Source: Methanobacteriota archaeon (GTDB lineage Archaea > Thermoplasmatota > Poseidoniia > Poseidoniales > Poseidoniaceae). Taken from it: a DNA stretch of 10,086 nt. Shown here one piece after another: positions 1 to 5,506 of this stretch. The notes under the pieces are model-generated. The model was not told the origin of the DNA and ran no database searches. It was given only the letters and a program-made list of their open reading frames with translations. A program made the translations under genes and the position numbers. The stretch is from NCBI GenBank assembly GCA_002697705.1, contig NZXL01000081.1:12407-22492 (forward strand), given 5' to 3'. Every line of letters begins with the position of its first letter. Position 1 is the first letter of the stretch.

Positions 1-1055
1 GCATTGCGCTTTGCTCCAAAGATTTGCATTGGAACTTTTTCCATCTTCATCAAATCGATGAATTGGTCTGCCTTTTCTCGAGAAAGTCCTACCAGATGAA
101 ATTGCATTGTATCACAGAAACTGTCAACTTGAGGCAGTGGCATTGGAATCTCGATATTATCATGGTCGTGAATTAAACTGTGAAGAAGATTCCAATTTTC
201 GACATGGATTTTCTTAATTTTAGGAAGTCGCTCGATTTGTGGAGTAAGCATTGCTGCAGTGACTTCTTGCATACGCATTGAATAACCTGGGATTTGATTC
301 TGCAAACTGTCCATTAGTTCCTCGTCTAAGTCAAAGTGCTTGGTCCATAGTCTCTCATATGAACCGGCGTAAAGTACAGCCTTAGCAGCATATTCATCAT
401 TATCTGTGATGAATAATCCACCTTCTCCAGCACTCATACCCTTGGAAGATTGAGTTGAAAAACAACCAATATGACCGAATTTACCAAGGAATTCTCCATT
501 CCATCGTGTTTCATATGCGTGAGCACAGTCTTCAATGAAGATCAAATCATGCTTCTTGACAACTTCCATTACCGCGTCCATATCAGGAACATGCCCTCTC
601 ATGTATGACATAAGTAGGACCTTGGCTCCTGTTTCAGTGGCTTTCTTGTCCAAGTCTTCAGCACTCATCGCCCACTCACGATTACTCTCGACAAGTACTG
701 GAACTGCTCTAGCATGTTCAATTACAGAAGGTACAGCATGGAAAGTGAAAGCATTGGTTAGGATTTTATCTCCTGGCTTAACTCCAACTATATTGAGTGC
801 AATAAACATTGCAGAACCGCAAGAATTGGTTCCAATAGTGTGCTTGACTCCCATGTACTTTGAGAAATTATGTTCTAATTTTGCAGTGATTGAAAGTTCC
901 TTGCTCTTAGGCTGATAGCGATACATTACTCCAGCGCTCATCGCCTTAACCGCTAGGTCAATTCCGGATTGAGGTATAGGTTTGAACGCCTTATTATCAA
1001 AGTCGACTATTGGCTGTCCGCCATCGACTACTAAGCGTCTAGATTCCTGTCCCAT
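1..1055 (-). CDS. DegT/DnrJ/EryC1/StrS family PLP-dependent aminotransferase (C-terminus cut by window edge)
   Basis: Translation of the minus strand gives 351 complete residues starting MGQESRR and still open at base 1. It has the hallmarks of a fold-type I sugar aminotransferase: a substrate/cofactor loop (GTNSCGSAMF, about 75-84), PGDKIL at 94-99, the pyridine-nitrogen aspartate in IEDCAHAYE (D176), and the Schiff-base lysine K205 in FSTQSSKGMSAGEGG (199-213). Family members are about 370-420 aa, so perhaps 30-60 residues are missing. They transfer an amino group, usually from glutamate or glutamine, to keto-sugars or cyclitols for surface glycans or small metabolites; the exact substrate cannot be read here. 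The QSSK...AGEGG spacing recalls the aminohydroxybenzoate/cyclitol aminotransferase branch, but this is a weak hint. The ATG at 1055 is chosen because GGTGATT sits just upstream. The gene follows the glutaredoxin stop by 30 bp and is probably co-transcribed, though a TATA-like AATTATAC lies in that gap. Confidence 0.93.
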   Translation of the reverse strand, partial: MGQESRRLVVDGGQPIVDFDNKAFKPIPQSGIDLAVKAMSAGVMYRYQPKSKELSITAKLEHNFSKYMGVKHTIGTNSCGSAMFIALNIVGVKPGDKILTNAFTFHAVPSVIEHARAVPVLVESNREWAMSAEDLDKKATETGAKVLLMSYMRGHVPDMDAVMEVVKKHDLIFIEDCAHAYETRWNGEFLGKFGHIGCFSTQSSKGMSAGEGGLFITDNDEYAAKAVLYAGSYERLWTKHFDLDEELMDSLQNQIPGYSMRMQEVTAAMLTPQIERLPKIKKIHVENWNLLHSLIHDHDNIEIPMPLPQVDSFCDTMQFHLVGLSREKADQFIDLMKMEKVPMQIFGAKRN

Positions 1056-1057
1056 CA

Positions 1058-1070
1058 AATCACCGTGATT
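1058..1070. promoter_or_regulatory. Ribosome binding site of the aminotransferase inside a 13-bp palindrome
   Basis: On the minus strand GGTGATT (1064-1058) lies 2-3 nt before the ATG at 1055 and matches the archaeal anti-Shine-Dalgarno. The same bases form a perfect inverted repeat, AATCAC-C-GTGATT (1058-1070), with six-base arms and a single central base. The one-base centre argues against a stable RNA hairpin. It could be a DNA-binding palindrome or a chance symmetry of the Shine-Dalgarno motif. Confidence 0.55.
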
Positions 1071-1085
1071 GATTGTATAATTAGT

Positions 1086-1409
1086 TTAATTGGAGTCTCG
1101 TCCAGCATCAAACATTTCTCTAAGGCTTCCATCTTGAAGCATCTCTAGAGCAATGTCAGACCCGCCGATGAGTTCTCCGTGAACATATACCTGAGGCATT
1201 GTTGGGAAGTCTGCCCAATTACAGACCGATGGTATTGCTCTTGGGTCGGTCAAAATATTGACTGCTGCAAAAGGCTCTCCAAGTTGTTGTAAAACTTGTG
1301 CTGCTCTATTAGAAAAGCCACATTGTGGTTCATTTGGTGTTCCTTTCATGAACAACACCAGGGCGTGTTCATCAACTATTGCTTGCAATTCTTGTTCTGT
1401 CCAATCCAT
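1086..1409 (-). CDS. grxD: Monothiol CGFS-type glutaredoxin (Grx4/GrxD class)
   Basis: A 107-residue protein from the ATG at 1409. It has the single-domain monothiol glutaredoxin pattern: K22 before the active site, the CGFS signature at C30-S33, the cis-proline segment FPTMPQVYV (P72), and the glutathione-binding GGSDI at 82-86. By family, CGFS glutaredoxins bind a glutathione-ligated [2Fe-2S] cluster as a dimer or as a heterodimer with BolA, and deliver or sense iron-sulfur clusters in the cytosol; they are poor disulfide reductases. The immediate upstream neighbour encodes a BolA-family protein, which supports this role. A longer reading from GTG at 1418 is possible and would overlap the upstream stop. 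That GTG is, however, part of GTGAG, a Shine-Dalgarno correctly spaced for the ATG at 1409, so I prefer the shorter form. The class is common in bacteria and eukaryotes and uncommon in archaea. Confidence 0.95.
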   Translation of the reverse strand: MDWTEQELQAIVDEHALVLFMKGTPNEPQCGFSNRAAQVLQQLGEPFAAVNILTDPRAIPSVCNWADFPTMPQVYVHGELIGGSDIALEMLQDGSLREMFDAGRDSN

Positions 1410-1413
1410 TTTT

Positions 1414-1418
1414 CTCAC
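1414..1418 (-). promoter_or_regulatory. Shine-Dalgarno that sets the glutaredoxin start
   Basis: GTGAG on the minus strand lies 4 nt before the ATG at 1409. Its GTG is in frame with the gene and could be mistaken for the start codon. Translation from it would use a start buried in the preceding gene's TGA stop (1417-1415) and would have no Shine-Dalgarno of its own. Confidence 0.55.
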
Positions 1419-1735
1419 TCTCTTTTTTGTTTATTTATTCTTTTGATATGTATCCCTTGGCCTCCGCCATGGGGGTCAAATGCGGTATCGCCTGCTGTTT
1501 CTGCTTGCTTTGGAGTCATACACTTCAAATCAAGAGCATGTATTGGTCTAGGAATATGGTGCTTCATTACTGCTAGAACCATTCTTTGCCTTTGTAGCGG
1601 CCTCATTCCTTCGAATAATTCAGCGATTACTCGAACATGGAAATGATCGCCTGAGCCGTGTAAATCGATTACTTCAACCAATGCCTCAGGCACTGCTTTG
1701 AGAACTTCAGATTCAACCCAATCAGCCGCTACCAT
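1415..1735 (-). CDS. BolA/IbaG-family protein, probable glutaredoxin partner
   Basis: A 106-residue protein from the ATG at 1735 (MVAADWVESE...). The core matches the BolA fold: a variable loop with histidines (GSGDHFHV, about 28-34), the helix-entry motif AELFEGMRPLQRQRMV (about 38-53), and the invariant C-terminal IHAL histidine (H66) followed by DLKCMTPKQ. AELFEGM and the IHAL-x-LK-x-x-TP ending are closest to the IbaG/YrbA branch. BolA proteins partner CGFS glutaredoxins and share a [2Fe-2S] cluster, the IHAL histidine being a ligand. Here the partner gene follows directly. The tail beyond residue 83 (a GGG stretch, then KRINKQKRE) extends past the usual domain. The frame stays open upstream to a TTG at 1819, which would add 28 residues. 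I reject that because AGGTG lies 5 nt before 1735 and the TTG is 3 bp from the divergent flippase start. The 87-bp gap to the flippase must hold both promoters, but I see no clear TATA box there. Confidence 0.9.
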   Translation of the reverse strand: MVAADWVESEVLKAVPEALVEVIDLHGSGDHFHVRVIAELFEGMRPLQRQRMVLAVMKHHIPRPIHALDLKCMTPKQAETAGDTAFDPHGGGQGIHIKRINKQKRE

Positions 1736-1740
1736 ATCCG

Positions 1741-1745
1741 CACCT
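1741..1745 (-). promoter_or_regulatory. Shine-Dalgarno that sets the BolA start
   Basis: AGGTG on the minus strand lies 5 nt before the ATG at 1735. It supports that start over the in-frame TTG at 1819, which has no such motif. Confidence 0.45.
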
Positions 1746-1822
1746 GTTAGGCCGTAGGGAAACCCCGCTTTGAATCTGTGCTTACACGGATGGTTGAAGT
1801 TTAGAACCCATAAAGGCAAAAC

Positions 1823-3313
1823 ATGGGCGAGGCAATTATCTCTTCCAAAACCCGAAAACCTCAGTTGGGGCGTGACTCGAGTTGGTTAATTGGATCTGAT
1901 TTGATTGCAATTTTTCTAGCTTTAGCGGGGCAAATTGTACTGACTAAGGCGCTACTAACCGAATCATATGGGATATACATTATTGCACTCGATGCTTTTG
2001 CGACCTTCTTTTTGGTGATTGATTTAGGATTGCCAACTATAATTGCTAGAGATGGTGCTAATTCGGTGGAGAAAATTTGGCCATCGATTACTAGGGTATA
2101 CAAATTGCAATTACTATGTTCTATTCCGTTCATTCTTTTGGCTATGATTGGAACTCCACTCTTGATTGATAATTGGAAAGAATACTTCGAATTAATGGTG
2201 ATTTGTGGCGCTATTGCCCTTGTTCATATTGCTTCATATGCGCCACGTTCAGGCCTAAGAGCTGCGGGACAAGCAAGGTTGGAAGCATGGTCAAAGGTTA
2301 TTGAAAGAGCGATTACTGTGGCCGGTTACTTTGTTCTTTACTCACTTGAAAGCACTTCAGTAACTGCTTTCGCGACAGTATTTCTAATCGGAGCAACGGG
2401 TGGCTTAGTAATGGCTCTTGGACTATCGTACAGCATTCTGCCAAAGATTAATATTTCAGAGATTACCGATTGGTCTGAGTTGGGTGAATCTTGGATAGAT
2501 AACAAAACCTTACTCCTTCAAGCGCTTCCATTCGCCATTACTCTTGGAGTTCTTCCATACGTGATAAGAATTGAGAAATTCCTTGTGGCTGGCGAAATTG
2601 GTGTTGATGCAGCGGCAGTTTTCCATGTCGCACAACTTGCTTGGTTGGCCGGACTTGTTGTTCCTCAAGCCTTACGAGCAGCATTATTGCCGGTTCTAGG
2701 AGAGGTTCGTAGCGAACCAGAGAAGTTTCAATCTGCCTTGGAAAACTCATTAAATCTGTGTCTTGGAGTATTACCTATCGGCTTATTTGCTGGTGCTGGG
2801 ATTGTTTACTTCCTTTTGCCAATGGCATTTCCAGAACAATATATTGATGGTTCACTAGGTGCATCTGCTGTAGATTTATTCATGGTTTTGCTTGCAGGAT
2901 GGTGTTTGACATTGCTAGCAACACCGACTTATACCGCTTTACAAGCAGGTGAAAAACCATGGAATTTTACTATATTTATCACACTAGTTGTTATTTTTGC
3001 TTTAGTAATCGGATATTTTTTAATCGATTGGAAAGCAAATGATTCCCAAGGCTCAGGACTATTTGCTGCTGCAATAGCGTCGACCATTTCATCTTCGTTT
3101 CTGCTTTTCTTGTCGATACACCTTTCTTCAAACTGGAATTTAATTCGACAGAGAAAGAATGATTTCACCTTAGCAATATGTCTCTCAATGATTTCTTGCT
3201 ATGGATTTACCACAGGCTCATGGCTTGCGATTAGTGGACTTGGATTATTCTACTTCATTCCACAAGGGATTCAAGCAATGTCTGCCACTGTTGAGCCACT
3301 ATCTGAGGAGTGA
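1823..3313 (+). CDS. Wzx/MATE-like polysaccharide (lipid-linked oligosaccharide) flippase
   Basis: A 496-residue, highly hydrophobic protein with about 12-14 predicted membrane segments by eye, the first near residues 22-42 and the last near 468-485. It has a short polar N-terminus and charged cytoplasmic-type loops. ESYGIYIIALDAFATFF followed by IDLGLPTIIARDG (about 47-78) is the characteristic second-helix region of Wzx-type O-antigen transporters in the MOP superfamily. These flip lipid-linked glycans across the cytoplasmic membrane; in archaea they are linked to N-glycan or surface polysaccharide export. The length is normal for the family. The start ATG has only a weak AAAGG upstream, not the GTGA motif seen at neighbouring genes, so it may be translated from a short leader. 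Its last 59 bp overlap the 3' end of the convergent glycosyltransferase gene, an obvious functional partner. Substrate specificity cannot be inferred. Confidence 0.9.
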   Translation: MGEAIISSKTRKPQLGRDSSWLIGSDLIAIFLALAGQIVLTKALLTESYGIYIIALDAFATFFLVIDLGLPTIIARDGANSVEKIWPSITRVYKLQLLCSIPFILLAMIGTPLLIDNWKEYFELMVICGAIALVHIASYAPRSGLRAAGQARLEAWSKVIERAITVAGYFVLYSLESTSVTAFATVFLIGATGGLVMALGLSYSILPKINISEITDWSELGESWIDNKTLLLQALPFAITLGVLPYVIRIEKFLVAGEIGVDAAAVFHVAQLAWLAGLVVPQALRAALLPVLGEVRSEPEKFQSALENSLNLCLGVLPIGLFAGAGIVYFLLPMAFPEQYIDGSLGASAVDLFMVLLAGWCLTLLATPTYTALQAGEKPWNFTIFITLVVIFALVIGYFLIDWKANDSQGSGLFAAAIASTISSSFLLFLSIHLSSNWNLIRQRKNDFTLAICLSMISCYGFTTGSWLAISGLGLFYFIPQGIQAMSATVEPLSEE

Positions 3314-4337
3314 ACCTTTCAGGTATCTCAAATCCTTCACTCCAATCATTCTTTAGTGCGGCCTCACAAGTATCTGCTAATTGTATTGGATCATATGCCG
3401 AAGAGATACAAAACTCTGGCAAATATTCTGCAACATCACCTACATCGACTGAAACAACTGGTGTGCCACACTGTATCGATTCTCTAGCAACTAAAGGACC
3501 AGATTCTCTTTTTGAAGTAATCAAAGTCAAATCTGCAACTAACATTCTATCCCATACAATGCTTCTTGGTTGCTGGCGCAAAGTCGTCATTCCAATTATC
3601 CATCCACGTCTTTCCAACTCTTCGCCTGTTTGTAATGCCAAAAGGTGATTCTTTTCTGGCCTTCTAGGATCTGATGGAAATAGAATGTCAAGACTGTCTT
3701 TACGCCACCTTCCACCAATACTTTTCATTGGTTTTTGCCATTCGGCTTCTACTGCACTATGACAAGGAATCATCGAATGACTATCTCCTCTAACTCGACT
3801 CGAAATATCATCCAGTCTTTTAGATACAGTGACTAAATGGTCTGGTAATTTGACCAACTTTCTAATGGATTTTGAAATATTTTTATCATTTATTCCTACA
3901 TCAAAATCGTGACCATGAACAACTGCAACCCATGGAACCTTCCACTTCTTAGACAATTTATTTGCCAGTTCAGCAACAGGCCATAAGGTATGACAAATTA
4001 TCACATCTGGGCGCCACTCTTCTAGCCATCTCTCAATTTTACCAATACTGCGCTTGATGCTACTGGCGGTCAAAAATGGTAATGGGTGACCTGGTAGGCC
4101 CCAAAAACGTGGACTGAATACTTTAATCTCTCCGTGTTTGAAAGTTTTTGGTGCTCTGGCAACTCCAGTATGAGTTGAACGACTAAATTCTTGATATTGG
4201 AACATTCGAGGCAATGGATTTACCACTCTTACATCGTGACCATTGTGTTTGAGTAATTCAACATGGTCGCTAACAAAGGTGCCTCGCGCTACATTTGTTG
4301 GAATTGGAAAAAGCAATGATGTCACAAGAATTCGCAT
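3255..4337 (-). CDS. GT-B fold glycosyltransferase, family 4-like
   Basis: A 360-residue protein from the ATG at 4337 (MRILVTSLLFP). The N-terminal Rossmann domain has the usual entry strand, a glycine-containing acceptor loop (about 13-24), WRPDVIICHTLWP (109-120) and VVHGHDF (139-145). The C-terminal domain begins near LFPSDPRRPEKNH (219-231), in the position of the family's G-R-x-x-x-E-K-G strand, and carries the EX7E nucleotide-sugar motif with E278 and E286 (ESGPLVARE), then QCGTPVVSVDVGDVAE. Such enzymes transfer a sugar from a nucleotide donor with retention, on the cytoplasmic face, for surface glycans or glycoconjugates. No transmembrane segment is evident. A GTG at 4346 is also in frame but belongs to a GTGAT Shine-Dalgarno for 4337. 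The gene follows rpe by 32 bp on the same strand and overlaps the convergent flippase by 59 bp. Donor and acceptor are unknown. Confidence 0.92.
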   Translation of the reverse strand: MRILVTSLLFPIPTNVARGTFVSDHVELLKHNGHDVRVVNPLPRMFQYQEFSRSTHTGVARAPKTFKHGEIKVFSPRFWGLPGHPLPFLTASSIKRSIGKIERWLEEWRPDVIICHTLWPVAELANKLSKKWKVPWVAVVHGHDFDVGINDKNISKSIRKLVKLPDHLVTVSKRLDDISSRVRGDSHSMIPCHSAVEAEWQKPMKSIGGRWRKDSLDILFPSDPRRPEKNHLLALQTGEELERRGWIIGMTTLRQQPRSIVWDRMLVADLTLITSKRESGPLVARESIQCGTPVVSVDVGDVAEYLPEFCISSAYDPIQLADTCEAALKNDWSEGFEIPERFTPQIVAQQWQTLLESLVE

Positions 4338-4341
4338 AACT

Positions 4342-4346
4342 ATCAC
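4342..4346 (-). promoter_or_regulatory. Shine-Dalgarno that sets the glycosyltransferase start
   Basis: GTGAT on the minus strand lies 4 nt before the ATG at 4337. Its GTG is in frame with the gene and would add three residues if misread as the start codon. Confidence 0.55.
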
Positions 4347-4369
4347 TGCAGATAATCAATTAACTAATT

Positions 4370-5053
4370 TCAACCATTGTATTGTTCGTAGTTGGACATG
4401 ATTTCTGATAAGTTATCTGCAACGTTTGCTCGGTTGTTGAACAAGCCCGAACCAACTACGAAATTACTTACTCCCCAAGATGCGATCTCTCCAATATTGT
4501 GGGCTTTAACGCCACCATCGATTTGGATTTGTACAGGGCGGCCACCATTGGATACTTGCTCATCAATGGCTTGCTTTAGTGCTCTAATCTTTCGCTCGAC
4601 ACTCGGAATGAAAGATTGGCCTCCAAAGCCTGGATTGACACTCATGACCAATACCAAATCAAGTTCAGATAATACCTCTAATACACCACCAATTGGAGTT
4701 GCTGGATTGATTACAACTCCGACCGTAGCTCCGCCTTCTCTAATCGCGGTGACTAAACGATGAAGATGAGTTGCTGCTTCGATATGAACCGAAAGATGGT
4801 CACATCCTGCTTCAATATAGTCCATATAGCATTCTTCTGCGTTTGAAACCATTAGATGGGCATCAAAAACGGGGCCATCTCCTAGAGCCTTACGAAGAGA
4901 TTTAATCACTGGAGGGCCAAAGGTCAAATTTGGGACGTAATTACCATCCATGATATCCAAGTGAAGCCAATCAAGTCCTGCGTCCACCGCTTCTTTACAG
5001 GCTACAGCCAGATTTGAAAGGTCGGCAGTAAGTACACTCGGTGCGATAATCAT
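4370..5053 (-). CDS. rpe: Ribulose-phosphate 3-epimerase
   Basis: A 227-residue (beta/alpha)8 enzyme of standard length. It interconverts D-ribulose 5-phosphate and D-xylulose 5-phosphate in the cytosolic pentose phosphate pathway. Visible family motifs are IAPSVLTADLSNL at the N-terminus, the metal-binding LHLDIMDG (H31, D33), AHLMV (H66), the phosphate-loop region VMSVNPGFGGQSF (136-148), QIDGGV with the second catalytic and metal aspartate D179, and VVGSGLF (199-205). All catalytic positions are present. The ATG at 5053 has AGGG about 7 nt upstream but no GTGA motif. It is the first gene of a likely rpe-glycosyltransferase operon and is divergent from thioredoxin across 115 bp. An AT-rich block at 5099-5108 and an inverted repeat at 5075-5098 lie where a TATA box and an operator would be expected. 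Many archaea lack this enzyme and use other routes to pentoses; its presence fits a non-oxidative pentose pathway of bacterial style. Confidence 0.96.
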   Translation of the reverse strand: MIIAPSVLTADLSNLAVACKEAVDAGLDWLHLDIMDGNYVPNLTFGPPVIKSLRKALGDGPVFDAHLMVSNAEECYMDYIEAGCDHLSVHIEAATHLHRLVTAIREGGATVGVVINPATPIGGVLEVLSELDLVLVMSVNPGFGGQSFIPSVERKIRALKQAIDEQVSNGGRPVQIQIDGGVKAHNIGEIASWGVSNFVVGSGLFNNRANVADNLSEIMSNYEQYNG

Positions 5054-5074
5054 ATTCTGCCCTGATTAGCCCAG

Positions 5075-5098
5075 ACAATACCTTCACATGAGTATTGT
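5075..5098. promoter_or_regulatory. Inverted repeat, candidate operator between rpe and thioredoxin
   Basis: Perfect seven-base arms ACAATAC (5075-5081) and GTATTGT (5092-5098) are separated by 10 bases. The arms are 17 bp apart centre to centre, which suits a dimeric regulator contacting adjacent turns. The element overlaps the predicted rpe transcription start and abuts the shared AT-rich block. No terminator role is likely, since no T-run follows on the minus strand and both flanking genes read away from it. Function is inferred from position only. Confidence 0.45.
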
Positions 5099-5123
5099 GT
5101 ATATTTTTAGTTTTATTTTTATC
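5097..5123. promoter_or_regulatory. AT-rich block with TATA-like boxes for divergent rpe and thioredoxin
   Basis: On the minus strand AAAAATATAC (5108-5099) is a plausible archaeal TATA box, placing the rpe transcript start near 5077 and giving a leader of about 24 nt. On the plus strand TTTTATTTTTATC (5111-5123) could serve thioredoxin, with a start near 5142 and a leader of about 27 nt. The spacing of about 26 bp from TATA centre to start is the archaeal norm. Transcript starts are not observable here. Confidence 0.35.
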
Positions 5124-5160
5124 ACAAAGACTCATAATACTCCTACATTACGGTGTGTTA

Positions 5161-5165
5161 GTGAG
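5161..5165 (+). promoter_or_regulatory. Shine-Dalgarno that sets the thioredoxin start
   Basis: GTGAG lies 3 nt before the ATG at 5169. It supports that start over the in-frame ATG at 5088, which falls inside the inverted repeat and promoter region. Confidence 0.55.
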
Positions 5166-5168
5166 AAC

Positions 5169-5498
5169 ATGGGAGAAGTACGTGCAGTTACCGACGGAGA
5201 GTTTGAATCCTCTGTAAATGAGAGCGAATGGGTTTTGGTCGACTTTTGGGCACCTTGGTGTGGCCCATGTAAAGCGATTGCACCCGTTTTAGAACAAGTT
5301 GCTGGAGAAAGAGAAATCTTGATCGCTAAAGTAGATACAGATACAAATCCTGCCAATGCAGCAAAACTTGGAGTTCGTGGCATCCCTGCGCTTTTCCTTT
5401 ACCACAATGGTAGTATCGTTTCAAAGCAAAGCGGAGCAATGCCTAAACCTCAATTGCTCAAGTGGATTGATGACCACATGACTGCTGATGATTTTTAA
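5169..5498 (+). CDS. trxA: Thioredoxin
   Basis: A 109-residue, single-domain thioredoxin of standard length, the cytosolic dithiol reductant for ribonucleotide reductase, peroxiredoxins and other targets. It shows the canonical active site WCGPCK (W30-K35), preceded by VDFWAP with the buried aspartate D25, the KVDTDTNP strand and loop (54-61), and the cis-proline P73 in RGIPALFLY. No signal peptide is present when the ATG at 5169 is used. The frame remains open upstream to an ATG at 5088, which would add 27 residues including a hydrophobic stretch (IVYIFSFIFI). I reject that extension because it is the translation of the AT-rich promoter block and because GTGAG sits just before 5169. The gene is divergent from rpe and its stop is 8 bp from the convergent stop of the ATPase gene. 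Confidence 0.95.
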   Translation: MGEVRAVTDGEFESSVNESEWVLVDFWAPWCGPCKAIAPVLEQVAGEREILIAKVDTDTNPANAAKLGVRGIPALFLYHNGSIVSKQSGAMPKPQLLKWIDDHMTADDF

Positions 5499-5506
5499 TC
5501 ATAATA

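Noticed and set aside
535..915. A 126-codon plus-strand frame antisense to the aminotransferase
   Set aside because: The opposite strand encodes an unmistakable PLP aminotransferase through the whole region; the plus frame has no recognisable domain.
1736..1819. 28-residue N-terminal extension of the BolA protein from TTG 1819, containing a CKH segment
   Set aside because: There is no Shine-Dalgarno, the TTG start lies 3 bp from the divergent flippase start, and an ATG with AGGTG exists at the domain boundary. It could be revived if homologs share the segment.
5088..5168. N-terminal hydrophobic extension of thioredoxin, as for a membrane-anchored form
   Set aside because: The extra residues translate the AT-rich promoter block and inverted repeat. 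The ATG at 5169 has a good Shine-Dalgarno and gives the standard thioredoxin length.
5499..5506. Bidirectional terminator between the thioredoxin and ATPase stops
   Set aside because: The gap is only 8 bp with no T-run or hairpin visible, so nothing specific can be supported.
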